A stretch of 64,000 nucleotides of DNA from Streptomyces sp. NRRL F-5135 (GTDB lineage Bacteria; Actinomycetota; Actinomycetes; Streptomycetales; Streptomycetaceae). The notes beneath the pieces are model-generated. The model was given only the letters and a program-made list of their open reading frames with translations. It was not told the origin of the DNA and did no database searches. The stretch is taken from the NCBI RefSeq assembly GCF_000719775.1, contig NZ_JOHR01000006.1, positions 424,112-488,111 on the forward strand. Direction: 5' to 3'. Each line of letters starts with the position of its first letter. Position 1 is the stretch's first letter. The position numbers were made by a program, and so were the translations under genes. Of the stretch, positions 27,068 through 35,623 are shown in pieces.

Positions 27068-27138
27068 CCGTCGCAGGCGTGCGTGGTGTACTCCGGATCG
27101 TGACCGACACCGATGTGCGCCTGTGGCGGAGGGTCCAT

Positions 27139-27186
27139 ATGGACCTGCTCCGCTATGCGGGCTGCGTGTGTCGCCCGTCCTGCTGA
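27139..27186 (+). CDS. Cys-rich leader peptide for cysteine-responsive attenuation
   Basis: A 15-residue ORF, MDLLRYAGCVCRPSC, with GGAGGG five bases before ATG 27139. Three of the last seven residues are Cys, and it ends 77 bp before the cysteine dioxygenase gene. In frame it can also be read from GTG 27115 or 27100, but only the ATG has a good ribosome site. Actinobacterial sulfur genes are known to carry such Cys-rich leaders, whose translation speed reports cysteine supply. A small hairpin (27210-27214 / 27221-27225, CCGTG/CACGG) lies in the spacer. Confidence 0.8.
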   Translation: MDLLRYAGCVCRPSC

Positions 27187-27263
27187 TTCGCCTCGATGTC
27201 CCGCGCTCCCCGTGCTCCGCCACGGCGGCGCTTCCTCGCGATCACCTCAGGACGGCTCCCACC

Positions 27264-27884
27264 ATGTCTGTTCCCGTCACGACGTCGCTGCCCGCCGCCG
27301 GTGCCGGTTCCGCCTCGGGCCCGGTTCCACCGGCCGCTTCCGAGACCGTGCCCCCGGCAGCGGCCGCGTCCTCGCCCCCGAGCACGGACACCGGGCCCAG
27401 CCCCGCCGAACTACTCGGCTTCGTCCGCTCGGTGGCCTCCGACGCCGAGCTGATCTCGTCGCTTCCGCTCGACCCCGAAGGCCGTACCTGGCTGCGGCTC
27501 GACGGGCCCGGAGGCAGTGAGGCATGGCTGATCGGCTGGCCGCCCGGTACGGGCACCGGCTGGCACGACCACGGCGGCTCGCACGGCGCGTTCGCCACCG
27601 CCTCGGGCACGTTGAAGGAGGACTCCCTGGCGGCCCGGCTGCCCACCGAGGGCTGGAAGACGCTGGAGCTGGCCGAGGGCGTCGACCGCGAACGGCAGCT
27701 GGCCGCGGGCGAGGGCCGCGCGTTCGGCAGGCACCATGTGCACGAGGTACGCAACGACTCCGAGGACGGGCACGCCGTCTCGGTCCACGCCTACTACCCG
27801 CCGCTGCCGCTGATGCGCCGCTACAGCCGCACGGGCGCGGTACTCCGGCTGGAGCAGGTGGAGCGTCCGGAGGAGTGGGAATGA
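27264..27884 (+). CDS. Cysteine dioxygenase
   Basis: Cupin-fold non-haem iron enzyme oxidising cysteine to cysteine sulfinate, the first step of cysteine breakdown. The 206-residue protein has a 45-residue Ala/Pro-rich N-terminal extension and then the core: iron ligands His101 and His103 in GWHDHGGSHGAF and the third His in the HHVHEVRN cluster (157-160). VSVHAYYPPL closes the barrel. ATG 27264 has AGGAC upstream. It overlaps the rhodanese gene by four bases and is preceded by the Cys-rich leader, so expression should follow cysteine level. Confidence 0.88.
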   Translation: MSVPVTTSLPAAGAGSASGPVPPAASETVPPAAAASSPPSTDTGPSPAELLGFVRSVASDAELISSLPLDPEGRTWLRLDGPGGSEAWLIGWPPGTGTGWHDHGGSHGAFATASGTLKEDSLAARLPTEGWKTLELAEGVDRERQLAAGEGRAFGRHHVHEVRNDSEDGHAVSVHAYYPPLPLMRRYSRTGAVLRLEQVERPEEWE

Positions 27885-28291
27885 GCACCGGCGCGCAGCG
27901 GCCCGGTCCGGGGCCGACGGGGATAGACGAGCTGCTGGACCGGGTCCGCGCGGACCTGGACCGGATCGGCCCGCGCGAGGCGTTCGAGGCCGCCCGGGAC
28001 GGCACGCTGCTGGTCGACATCCGCTACGCGGCACTGCGCGACCGTGACGGCCTGATCCCCGGGGCTCTGGTGATCGAGCGCAACGAACTGGAATGGCGGC
28101 TCGACCCCCAGGGCAGCCACCGTGCCCCCGAGGCCACGGACCACGATCTGCGCATCGTGGTGATCTGCAACGAGGGATACGCGTCGAGCCTGGCGGCGGT
28201 CTCCCTGCGTCACCTGGGCCTGCGCCGGGCGACCGACCTCATCGGCGGCTTCCAGGCGTGGAAGGCCGAGGGACTGCCTGTCACCCGGTGA
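27881..28291 (+). CDS. Rhodanese-like sulfurtransferase
   Basis: A 136-residue single rhodanese domain: LVDIRYAALRDRDG and GALVIERNELEWRL are CH2-type segments, and the active-site loop CNEGYAS places the persulfide Cys at 96. It is translationally coupled to cysteine dioxygenase (ATGA overlap). Together they suggest handling of sulfane sulfur or sulfite released during cysteine breakdown. Ends at a hairpin facing recX. Confidence 0.9.
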   Translation: MSTGAQRPGPGPTGIDELLDRVRADLDRIGPREAFEAARDGTLLVDIRYAALRDRDGLIPGALVIERNELEWRLDPQGSHRAPEATDHDLRIVVICNEGYASSLAAVSLRHLGLRRATDLIGGFQAWKAEGLPVTR

Positions 28292-28334
28292 GGGCTCGCG
28301 GGACAACGGGACGGGCGGCCAGGCTCCGGCCAGA

Positions 28335-28365
28335 CCCGTCCGGCCGGTCTCCGTGGCCGGACGGG
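28335..28365. terminator. Bidirectional terminator between the rhodanese gene and recX
   Basis: Perfect 11-bp arms CCCGTCCGGCC (28335-28345) and GGCCGGACGGG (28355-28365), loop 9 nt, placed exactly between the convergent stops at 28291 and 28367. Confidence 0.7.
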
Positions 28366-28366
28366 C

Positions 28367-28972
28367 CTACGCGAAGCCCTCGTCCAGACCCTCCGTGTCC
28401 TCGTCCTCTTCCTCCAGCGCCTGTCTGACCACTCGCAGCGCCAAGCCCTCCGCGTAGCCCTTGCGGGCCAGCATGCCCGCGAGGCGGCGCAGCCTTCTGT
28501 CCCGGTCCAGGCCACGGGTGGACGTGAGTTTCCGGGCCACCAGCTCGCGCGCGGTCGCCTCCTCCTGGTCGGAGTCCAGCTGTCCGACCGCCTCGTCGAT
28601 CACGGCCGCGTCCACCCCCTTCGTCCGCAGCTCGCGCGCCAGGGCCCGGCGGGCGAGGCCCCGGCCGTGGTGGCGGGATTCCACCCAGGCGTCCGCGAAC
28701 GCCGCGTCATTGATCAGCCCCACGTCCTCGAAGCGGGCGAGCACCTCCTCCGCGATCTCGTCCGGAATCTCCCGCTCGGCCAGCGCGTCCGCCAGCTGTC
28801 GCCGGGTGCGGGGTGTGCCGGTGAGCAGGCGCAGACAGATCGCCCGCGCCCGCTCCGCCGGGTCCTGGGGTGCGGGCTCCCGCTCGGCCCTCGACGACCG
28901 GGAACCCGCACCCTGCTCTCGCCCCGCCCGCTGCCACGTGTCCTTCGCCTGCGCGTCAGGCACGGCACGCAC
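28367..28972 (-). CDS. recX: Regulatory protein RecX
   Basis: A 201-residue RecX, an inhibitor of RecA filament growth. After a charged 35-residue N-terminus come the three-helix repeats: AICLRLLTGTPRTRRQLADA, EVLARFEDVGLINDAAFADA, and ESRHHGRGLARRALARELR. The acidic C-terminus (EEEDEDTEG) is notable. The GTG start at 28972 overlaps the recA TAG by one base, so the two are made from one transcript and probably coupled. Confidence 0.93.
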   Translation of the reverse strand: MRAVPDAQAKDTWQRAGREQGAGSRSSRAEREPAPQDPAERARAICLRLLTGTPRTRRQLADALAEREIPDEIAEEVLARFEDVGLINDAAFADAWVESRHHGRGLARRALARELRTKGVDAAVIDEAVGQLDSDQEEATARELVARKLTSTRGLDRDRRLRRLAGMLARKGYAEGLALRVVRQALEEEDEDTEGLDEGFA

Positions 28973-30096
28973 TAGCTCTTGGCCGTGGCCGCCTTGGCCG
29001 CCTTGGCCTTGGAGGCGGCGGCGCCGGCGGGCTTCACCGGATCATCGGCGGGCGGCGTCCCGGCCGCGGCCGCGGCGGGCTCGCCCTTGGCGGCGTCCGG
29101 CCTGACCCCGACCCCCAGCTTCTCCAGGATCTTCTTCTCGATCTCGTTGGCGAGATCGGGGTTGTCCTTGAGGAAGTTGCGCGCGTTCTCCTTGCCCTGG
29201 CCGAGCTGGTCGCCCTCGTACGTGTACCAGGCGCCGGCCTTCCGGACGAAGCCGTGCTCCACGCCCATGTCGATCAACCCGCCCTCGCGGCTGATGCCCT
29301 GGCCATAGAGGATGTCGAACTCGGCCTGCTTGAACGGGGGCGAGACCTTGTTCTTGACGACCTTGACACGCGTCCGGTTACCGACCGCTTCCGTGCCGTC
29401 CTTCAGCGTCTCGATGCGGCGGATGTCGAGCCGGACCGACGCGTAGAACTTGAGCGCCCGGCCACCGGTCGTGGTCTCCGGCGAGCCGAACATCACACCG
29501 ATCTTCTCGCGGAGCTGGTTGATGAAGATCGCGGTGGTCTTGGACTGGTTGAGCGCGCTGGTGATCTTCCGGAGCGCCTGGCTCATCAGCCGCGCCTGGA
29601 GACCGACATGTGAGTCGCCCATCTCGCCCTCGATCTCCGCGCGCGGCACCAGCGCGGCGACGGAGTCGATGACGATGAGGTCGAGCGCGCCGGAGCGGAC
29701 CAGCATGTCCGTGATCTCGAGCGCCTGCTCGCCGTTGTCCGGCTGGGAGAGGATGAGGTTGTCGATGTCGACACCGAGCTTCTTCGCGTACTCGGGGTCG
29801 AGGGCGTGCTCGGCGTCCACGAAGGCCACGGCACCGCCGGCCTTCTGCGCGTTCGCCACGGCGTGCAGCGTCAGGGTCGTCTTACCGGAGGACTCCGGCC
29901 CGTACACCTCCACCACGCGGCCACGCGGCAGGCCGCCGACGCCGAGGGCGACGTCGAGCGCGGTCGAGCCGGTGGGGATGACCTCGACGGGCTCGTTCGG
30001 CCGCTCGCCCAGGCGCATCACCGCGCCCTTGCCGAATTGCCGTTCAATCTGTGCGAGCGCGGCGTCCAGCGCCTTCTCGCGGTCGGTTCCTGCCAT
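28972..30096 (-). CDS. recA: Recombinase RecA
   Basis: A 374-residue recombination and SOS protein. Landmarks: [14 protein letters not shown], Walker [10 protein letters not shown] at about 66-74, [15 protein letters not shown], Walker [14 protein letters not shown]2 region [20 protein letters not shown]. The last 45 residues are Ala/Lys/Pro-rich ([12 protein letters not shown]), typical of Streptomyces RecA. Start ATG 30096 (GGTGGA upstream) begins [15 protein letters not shown] LexA-type box sits in its promoter, and recX follows directly. Confidence 0.98.
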   Translation of the reverse strand: MAGTDREKALDAALAQIERQFGKGAVMRLGERPNEPVEVIPTGSTALDVALGVGGLPRGRVVEVYGPESSGKTTLTLHAVANAQKAGGAVAFVDAEHALDPEYAKKLGVDIDNLILSQPDNGEQALEITDMLVRSGALDLIVIDSVAALVPRAEIEGEMGDSHVGLQARLMSQALRKITSALNQSKTTAIFINQLREKIGVMFGSPETTTGGRALKFYASVRLDIRRIETLKDGTEAVGNRTRVKVVKNKVSPPFKQAEFDILYGQGISREGGLIDMGVEHGFVRKAGAWYTYEGDQLGQGKENARNFLKDNPDLANEIEKKILEKLGVGVRPDAAKGEPAAAAAGTPPADDPVKPAGAAASKAKAAKAATAKS

Positions 30097-30260
30097 GGGT
30101 TCCACCCGATTTGCTTGAGTCGTTCTCTTCACGTCAAAGACGCTATCCCCTGCCACTGACAACGCGCCCCGACGTCCTCCCGGCCTGTGGACAACTCCGC
30201 CGAAATCCCTGCCGCCGCCCGGGCGGCCCGCCCCCGGGAGCATCGGCCACCCACCCATAA

Positions 30261-30286
30261 GAATAGACGTTCGATTTTGGTGTCAA
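30261..30286 (-). promoter_or_regulatory. recA promoter with LexA (SOS) box
   Basis: On the minus strand the -35 hexamer TTGACA (30286-30281) is followed by GAACGTCTATTC (30272-30261), a near match to the actinobacterial LexA box GAAC-N4-GTTC. The box lies between -35 and the probable -10 (TCTTAT), where LexA would block RNA polymerase. It is about 165 bp before the recA start. Confidence 0.8.
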
Positions 30287-30562
30287 GCGGACCACGCGGG
30301 CGGAGCGCACGGAACAGCGACCGGCCCACCCGCCCGACCGGCGCACGCCACACCCCACCCCGCCCCACCCCGTTCCACCCCGCCACGTCGCCCGACCAAA
30401 TCTCCACCGGAGCTTCATAACTGACTTGCCATCAGAAGGCGGGGCCGGATACACCTACCTGCACCTCGACAATTCTCGAACGCACGTACCCCTTGTGGTT
30501 CCGAACGCGCTCGGGATTCCCCGATGTGCCCGGTTCCTCACAACCCACCCGTTGGAGGCAGC
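30287..30562. other. Gene-free region upstream of the FG-GAP protein gene
   Basis: About 275 bp with a C-rich pyrimidine stretch at 30345-30385 (repeated CCACCCCG) and then a more AT-balanced segment (30400-30540) that should carry the rightward promoter. No short gene was found. Confidence 0.5.
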
Positions 30563-32362
30563 ATGTCCATGCTCACAAGACCCGGGGCCGGATGGCCCCG
30601 CACGATCGCCCGCTCCGCCGCGCTCGGCTGCGCCGGACTGCTGGTGAGCGGCTCCCTCATGGTCACCACGGCCACGGCGGCCGACGGGCCGGGCAGTGGC
30701 CCGCTCGGCAACGGGGCGCCCGGCGCCGTGGCCCTCACCGCCCCGCCGGCCCCCGAGCGGCCCGTCTTCGACATCCCGGGAAGGGACGCCCCCGCCCAGG
30801 GCGCCCACGGTGCGCGCGCCCCCCGGGCCGCGGCCGGCACCGCCGCCGCCCGGGCCGACCTGGACGGCGACGGCCTGGGCGACTTCATGTACCGCGGCCT
30901 CTACGGCGACGTCTGGGCCGACTGGGGCAGCGACGGCGCGGAGGTGATCTCGCCGGACGACTCCGAGGTCAAGGACCTGATGCTGCCCGGCGACCTCACC
31001 GGCGACGGCAAGGCCGACGCCCTCACGCTGTCGCCGACCGGCGCCCTGCGGCTGCACAGTGGCGTGGACGCCACGGTTCCGGGCGGCATGACCTCGTACA
31101 CCACGCTCAGCACCGGCTGGCAGACGTACGACAAGCTGGTCGTCCCCGGGGACCTCACCGGCGACGGCGCCCCCGATCTGCTGGCCCGCGACTCACGGGG
31201 GCTGTTCCTCTTCCCCGGCACCGGTAAGAACTTCGGCACCGGCATCCAGGTGGGCGGCGCGGGCTGGGGCCAGTTCGACCAGCTGGTCGGGGCGGACGAC
31301 CTCAACGGCGACGGCCTCGCCGACCTCATCGCCCGCAACGACGCGGGGCTGTACGTCTACCCGGGCAACGGCAGCGCCACGGGGTACCCGTTCAAGGAGC
31401 GGGTCCAGATCGGCGGTACCGGCTGGCTCCAGTACAACCAGCTGATCGGGGGCACGGACTACGACGGCAACGGCACCGCGGACCTCGTCACCCGCTCGTA
31501 CGACGGCACCCTCTACTTCTACCGGGGCAACGGCGACGGCACGCTCGACGCCCGGGTGGAGGTCGGCACGAACTGGAACGGGATCACCCAGTTCGCCGGC
31601 GCCGGCAGCCGGCCGTTCTTCGGCAAACACGGCATCTACACCCGCACCCCCGGCGGGACCCTCTACTACTACGACGGCACCGGCACGGGCCGTCTCTCGG
31701 AGAAGTACCTGATCGGCGACGGCTGGGACCGGTCGGCGGTGCGGCTGATCCACACCGTGTCCCTGCGGGCGAACGGCGACTCCGACCTGCTCGGGCACAA
31801 CACCTACGACGGCCACCTCTACAACTTCATGCTCTACGCCGAGGCCGATCCCGAACTCGCGGGCGGTTCGACCTCGTACAACCTGGTCGTGGGCCCCGGC
31901 GACCTCGACGGCGACGGCAAGAGCGACCTGCTGGCCCGTAACTCCGACACCCTCTACTTCTACGGCGGCAACGGCGACGGCCTGTCGGTGAAGGGCCGGG
32001 TCGCGGTCGGCGGCAGCGGCTGGATGCAGTTCAACACCCTCGTGGGCGCCGGCGACCTCACCGGCGACGGCCGCGCCGACCTGATCGCCCGCAGCTCCGA
32101 GGGCCTGTTCCTGTACGCGGGCACCGGCAAGGCGGCCACCCCCTTCGCCGCGAAGGCACAGGTCGGCGGGGCGGGCTGGGGCCAGTACACGCAGCTGGCC
32201 GCACCCGGCGACATCAACGGTGACGGCACCGCCGACCTGCTGGCCGCCAATTCCGCGGGTGAGCTGTACTTCTACGCGGGCACCGGAAAGGCGGCCACGC
32301 CCTTCAAGGAGCGCGTGAAGATCGGTTCGGGCGGCTGGAGCCAGTACGCCGACCTGCTCTGA
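30563..32362 (+). CDS. Secreted FG-GAP/VCBS repeat protein
   Basis: A 599-residue exported protein. The signal peptide (about 1-40, ending TATAADG) is followed by a Pro/Ala linker and a seven-to-eight-bladed beta-propeller. Calcium-binding loops of the form D-x-[TND]-G-[DN]-G recur: DLDGDGLGD, DLTGDGKAD, DLTGDGAPD, DLNGDGLAD, DYDGNGTAD, DLDGDGKSD, DLTGDGRAD, DINGDGTAD. ATG 30563 follows GGAGG. No catalytic domain is present; such proteins are abundant in Streptomyces secretomes and their role is unknown. Isolated from its neighbours by a strong terminator. Confidence 0.9.
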   Translation: MSMLTRPGAGWPRTIARSAALGCAGLLVSGSLMVTTATAADGPGSGPLGNGAPGAVALTAPPAPERPVFDIPGRDAPAQGAHGARAPRAAAGTAAARADLDGDGLGDFMYRGLYGDVWADWGSDGAEVISPDDSEVKDLMLPGDLTGDGKADALTLSPTGALRLHSGVDATVPGGMTSYTTLSTGWQTYDKLVVPGDLTGDGAPDLLARDSRGLFLFPGTGKNFGTGIQVGGAGWGQFDQLVGADDLNGDGLADLIARNDAGLYVYPGNGSATGYPFKERVQIGGTGWLQYNQLIGGTDYDGNGTADLVTRSYDGTLYFYRGNGDGTLDARVEVGTNWNGITQFAGAGSRPFFGKHGIYTRTPGGTLYYYDGTGTGRLSEKYLIGDGWDRSAVRLIHTVSLRANGDSDLLGHNTYDGHLYNFMLYAEADPELAGGSTSYNLVVGPGDLDGDGKSDLLARNSDTLYFYGGNGDGLSVKGRVAVGGSGWMQFNTLVGAGDLTGDGRADLIARSSEGLFLYAGTGKAATPFAAKAQVGGAGWGQYTQLAAPGDINGDGTADLLAANSAGELYFYAGTGKAATPFKERVKIGSGGWSQYADLL

Positions 32363-32376
32363 AACCGGGGAACGAT

Positions 32377-32420
32377 CCCGGCCCGGTCCTCGCACGCCTC
32401 GCGGCGAGGACCGGGCCGGG
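32377..32420. terminator. Strong bidirectional terminator between convergent FG-GAP and SDR genes
   Basis: Perfect 17-bp arms at 32377-32393 and 32404-32420 (beginning CCCGGCCCGGTCCTCGC) with a 10-nt loop, 14 bp after the rightward stop. Confidence 0.8.
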
Positions 32421-32506
32421 CATGGCGCCGCCCGTCTCCTGGGCCCCACCACGGGCCACGAGGGGTCCGTACTACAGGGACGACCGCCCGTCGTACCGCG
32501 GCGTCA

Positions 32507-33259
32507 TCACGCCAGATAGCCACCGTCTATGACGTGCGTGCTGCCCGTGATGAACCCCGCGGAGTCGCCGGAGAGGAAGTGGATCAACTCGGCTATCTCC
32601 TCGGGCCGTCCGAGTCGCTTCACGGCCTGGGCACCGATGACCGCCTGCTCCCAGCCGTCCGGGCCCGACCGGAGAGCCGGGGTGTCCACACCGTTCGGTG
32701 CGACGGCCACCACGCGGATGCCCGCCTCGCCGTACTCCAGGGCCGCGACCCTGGTCAGCCCGATGATGCCGTGCTTGGTCGCGGTGTGCGCGGCCAGGGC
32801 CGGGGCACCCTTCAGGCCCGACGTGGACGTGAGGTTGACGATCACGCCTCCCCCTAAGGTGAGCATGGCCCGTATCTCGGCCCTCATACAGGCGAAGACC
32901 CCCACCAGGTTGACGTCCAGGACGCGGCGGAACTCCTCCGTCGACAACTCGGCCAGAGGCGCGAACCTGTTGATGATCCCCGCGTTGTTGACGGCGACAT
33001 GCAGCGCCCCGTACCGCTCCATGACCGACTCGACGAGCGCGTCGACGGCCTCGGGATCGGACACGTCCACCCGCGTGGGCCACGCCGTGCCACCCGCCGC
33101 CTGAATCGTCCCGGCGACGCCGGCGGCCGACTCCGCGTCGATGTCCGCCACGACGACCGTCGCGCCGGCCGCTCCGAACCGGGCGGCGGTCGCGGCACCG
33201 ATGCCCGACCCCGCCCCGGTGACCAGCACGACCTTGTCCCTGAAATCCTGCTCCGACAC
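32507..33259 (-). CDS. SDR-family oxidoreductase with His in place of the catalytic Tyr
   Basis: A 250-residue classical short-chain dehydrogenase fold: cofactor motif TGAGSGIG (14-21), Asp39 favouring NAD(H), NNAG (91-94), catalytic Ser145 in NLTSTSG, and Lys162. The Tyr of YxxxK is replaced: the sequence is HTATK with His158 (codon CAC at 32788-32786) exactly 13 residues after Ser145. A single T-to-C change would convert TAC to CAC. The C-terminal GSTHVIDGGYLA is normal. Single gene, converging on the FG-GAP gene and divergent from a kinase gene. Either a non-catalytic or altered enzyme, or a base error. Confidence 0.88.
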   Translation of the reverse strand: MSEQDFRDKVVLVTGAGSGIGAATAARFGAAGATVVVADIDAESAAGVAGTIQAAGGTAWPTRVDVSDPEAVDALVESVMERYGALHVAVNNAGIINRFAPLAELSTEEFRRVLDVNLVGVFACMRAEIRAMLTLGGGVIVNLTSTSGLKGAPALAAHTATKHGIIGLTRVAALEYGEAGIRVVAVAPNGVDTPALRSGPDGWEQAVIGAQAVKRLGRPEEIAELIHFLSGDSAGFITGSTHVIDGGYLA

Positions 33260-33433
33260 TGCGCCTCCCGCACACGCGCCTCAAAGACGGTCTCCCGCCA
33301 CATTTCCGCGAGCAACCTGCCCATCGCCCCCGCGCCGTACACGCCGCTCCGGCACCCGGCGGACGGCCCCGCCGCCCGCCGGCGCAGACCTCCCCGCCGT
33401 CGCTCGCGCGCGGCCGCGCTTATCCTCGCTCGC

Positions 33434-34735
33434 ATGGTGCTCCCACTCGCCGGGCGCGGCGGCCTTCCCGGGCGCGACGGCCTCCCAGGACACGGTGGTC
33501 TTCCCGGGCGTGACGGCCTCCCCGGGGGCGTCCCGCGGCCGACCGGGCGCGGGACGGACATCGCCGTGACGCTCGCCGTCACCGCCCTCGTCGTGACCTG
33601 GACTCTGCTCCTCGCACGCTCCGGCCATGAGCCACCGGCCCGCGCGGCGGGCGGCTGGGCGCTGGTCGCCGTCGGCTGCGGGGCCCTGCACTTCCGTCGG
33701 GTGCGGCCGCTGCCCGTGGCCGTGATCACCCTGCTGGCCAGCGGGCTCTACTACCCGCTGAGCGTGTCCGACGGACCACTGATCCTCACGTTCGCGCTCG
33801 CGCTCTACACGCTGGCCGCCGAGGGCCACTTCACGGCCTCGGCCGCCCTGGCCGCCGTCACCCTGCTCGCCGTCGGCTTCGGAGAGCTCCGTCAGGGGTC
33901 GGGCCGACGCCAGATCGACGACACCTCGCTCGTCATGCTCGCCGGCTGGCTGATCAGCCTGGTCGCCGTCGGCCGCGCCCAGCGCACTCGGCTCGCCTAC
34001 CTCCACGAGGTCGAACAGCGGGCCCTGGCCGCCGAGCGCGAACAGGAGGCCAGGGCGCGGCAGAGCGCCACCGAGGAGCGGCTGCGCATCGCCCGCGACC
34101 TGCACGACGTACTCGGGCACAGCATCTCGCTGATCAATGTCCAGAGCGGCGCGGCGCTGCACCGGCTGGGCAAGCGGCCGGAGCCGCCGGTCGCCCTCGG
34201 CATCGCCGAGGAGGCGCTGCGCACGGTCAAGTCGACCAGCAAGGAGGCCCTGCGTGAGCTGCGCGGTGCCCTCGGTGTGCTGCGTCAGGCGGACGAGGCG
34301 GCACCGACCGCCCCCGCTCCCGGCCTCGACCGGCTGGGGGCGCTGATCGAGGGCGCCCGGTCCACAGGTCTTGAGGTACGTCTCCGTACCGAGGGCTCGA
34401 GACGGTCCCTGCCGCCGCCCGTCGACCTCGCCGCGTACCGGATCGTGCAGGAGTCGCTCACGAACGTGACACGGCACGCGGGCGCTCGTACCGCGCTGGT
34501 GACCGTCGTCTACGGCGACACCGACCTACGGGTACGGATCGACGACGACGGACGCGCCACCGACGAGGGCCGACGGCAGGGCGAGGGCCCGGACACCGGG
34601 CCGACGGGGAGCGGAACGGGCAGCGGAATACGAGGCATGGCCGAACGGGCACAGGCGCTCGGCGGGAAGCTGACCGCGCACCATGTCCGGGACGGCTTCC
34701 GGGTCGACGCCCGGCTGCCCCTGAACCGTTTCTGA
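33434..34735 (+). CDS. NarL-type sensor histidine kinase
   Basis: A 433-residue kinase of the HisKA_3 class with about four to five N-terminal membrane helices (45-180), a coiled linker, phospho-acceptor His224 in RDLHDVLGHS, N-box ESLTNVTRHAGA and GSGIRGMAERAQALGG. With ATG 33434 the first 40 residues contain an odd collagen-like run (residues 10-33, GLP/GRD triplets) encoded by two 36-bp copies; GTG starts just before TLAVTALVV would remove it. It lies 35 bp before its response-regulator gene. Signal unknown; the downstream cytochrome bd genes suggest redox or oxygen. Confidence 0.85.
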   Translation: MVLPLAGRGGLPGRDGLPGHGGLPGRDGLPGGVPRPTGRGTDIAVTLAVTALVVTWTLLLARSGHEPPARAAGGWALVAVGCGALHFRRVRPLPVAVITLLASGLYYPLSVSDGPLILTFALALYTLAAEGHFTASAALAAVTLLAVGFGELRQGSGRRQIDDTSLVMLAGWLISLVAVGRAQRTRLAYLHEVEQRALAAEREQEARARQSATEERLRIARDLHDVLGHSISLINVQSGAALHRLGKRPEPPVALGIAEEALRTVKSTSKEALRELRGALGVLRQADEAAPTAPAPGLDRLGALIEGARSTGLEVRLRTEGSRRSLPPPVDLAAYRIVQESLTNVTRHAGARTALVTVVYGDTDLRVRIDDDGRATDEGRRQGEGPDTGPTGSGTGSGIRGMAERAQALGGKLTAHHVRDGFRVDARLPLNRF

Positions 34736-34770
34736 CGACGGAAAAGAACGAAAAGAAAAGGGGGGACACC

Positions 34771-35436
34771 ATGATCCGTGTGCTGCTCGCAGACGACCAG
34801 ACGCTCGTACGCGCCGGCTTCCGCTCCATCCTCTCCGACGAGGACGACATCGAGGTCGTCGGCGAGGCGGCCGACGGCGAACAGGCCGTCGCCCTGGCCC
34901 GCGAGCTGCGGCCCGACGTGGTCCTGATGGACATCCGGATGCCCGGCACCGACGGCTTGGAGGCCGGCCGCCGTATCCTCGGCGATCCCCGCCTGGACGG
35001 AGTGCGCGTCGTCATCCTCACCACCTTCGACATCGACGACTACGTCTACGGGGCGCTGCGCGCCGGCGCCTCCGGCTTCCTGGTCAAGGACACCGAACCG
35101 ATGGAACTGCTGCACGCCGTACGGGTCGTGGCGCGCGGCGACGCGCTGATCGCCCCGGCCGTCACCCGTCGGCTCATCGCCGAGTTCGCCGGGCGCGGCA
35201 GGCGGCCGGACCCCGGTCCCCGGCTCAACGCGCTGACCGAGCGGGAGCGTGACGTGCTGGGCCTGGTGGGAGCGGGGCTGTCCAACCAGGAGATCGCGCA
35301 GCGGCTGGTGCTCTCCCCGGCCACCGCGAAGACCCATGTCAGCCGGATCATGACCAAGCTGGACGTCCGGGACCGGGCGCAACTGGTGATCCTCGCGTAC
35401 GAATCGGGAATGATCACCCCGGGCTGGCTGGGCTGA
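34771..35436 (+). CDS. LuxR/NarL-family response regulator
   Basis: A 221-residue regulator: receiver domain with acidic pocket ADDQ (7-10), phospho-acceptor Asp54 in VVLMDIRMPG and Lys in FLVKD, then a GerE-type helix-turn-helix (LTERERDVLGLVGAGLSN, TAKTHVSRIMTKL). ATG 34771 follows a strong AAAAGGGGGG site. Partner of the kinase just upstream; the 32-bp-spaced direct repeats downstream at 35489-35532 are plausible targets. Confidence 0.93.
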   Translation: MIRVLLADDQTLVRAGFRSILSDEDDIEVVGEAADGEQAVALARELRPDVVLMDIRMPGTDGLEAGRRILGDPRLDGVRVVILTTFDIDDYVYGALRAGASGFLVKDTEPMELLHAVRVVARGDALIAPAVTRRLIAEFAGRGRRPDPGPRLNALTERERDVLGLVGAGLSNQEIAQRLVLSPATAKTHVSRIMTKLDVRDRAQLVILAYESGMITPGWLG

Positions 35437-35484
35437 GTACCGTCCCCGACGCCCCTGCTCACCACCGCGACCGGCGCCCACGGC

Positions 35485-35555
35485 CGCGACTTCCGTGGTA
35501 GACGTACACCCGCGACCGCAACTTCCGTGGTAGGCGAAGGCCCGCGACCGCAACC
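35485..35555. repeat. Direct repeats upstream of the cytochrome bd operon
   Basis: ACTTCCGTGGTA occurs at 35489-35500 and 35521-35532 (32-bp period, three helical turns), each embedded in a longer similar unit (GCGAC/GCAAC before, G-CG after). A third partial unit (GCGACCGCAAC) begins near 35550. Position: between the response-regulator stop and the cydA-like start at 35624. Confidence 0.6.
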
Positions 35556-35623
35556 CCGGGCGTACGCCGGGTGTCATCCGAGGGCCGACGCGGCGCCCCG
35601 TACCGTACGCCCAGGCTGTCGGC

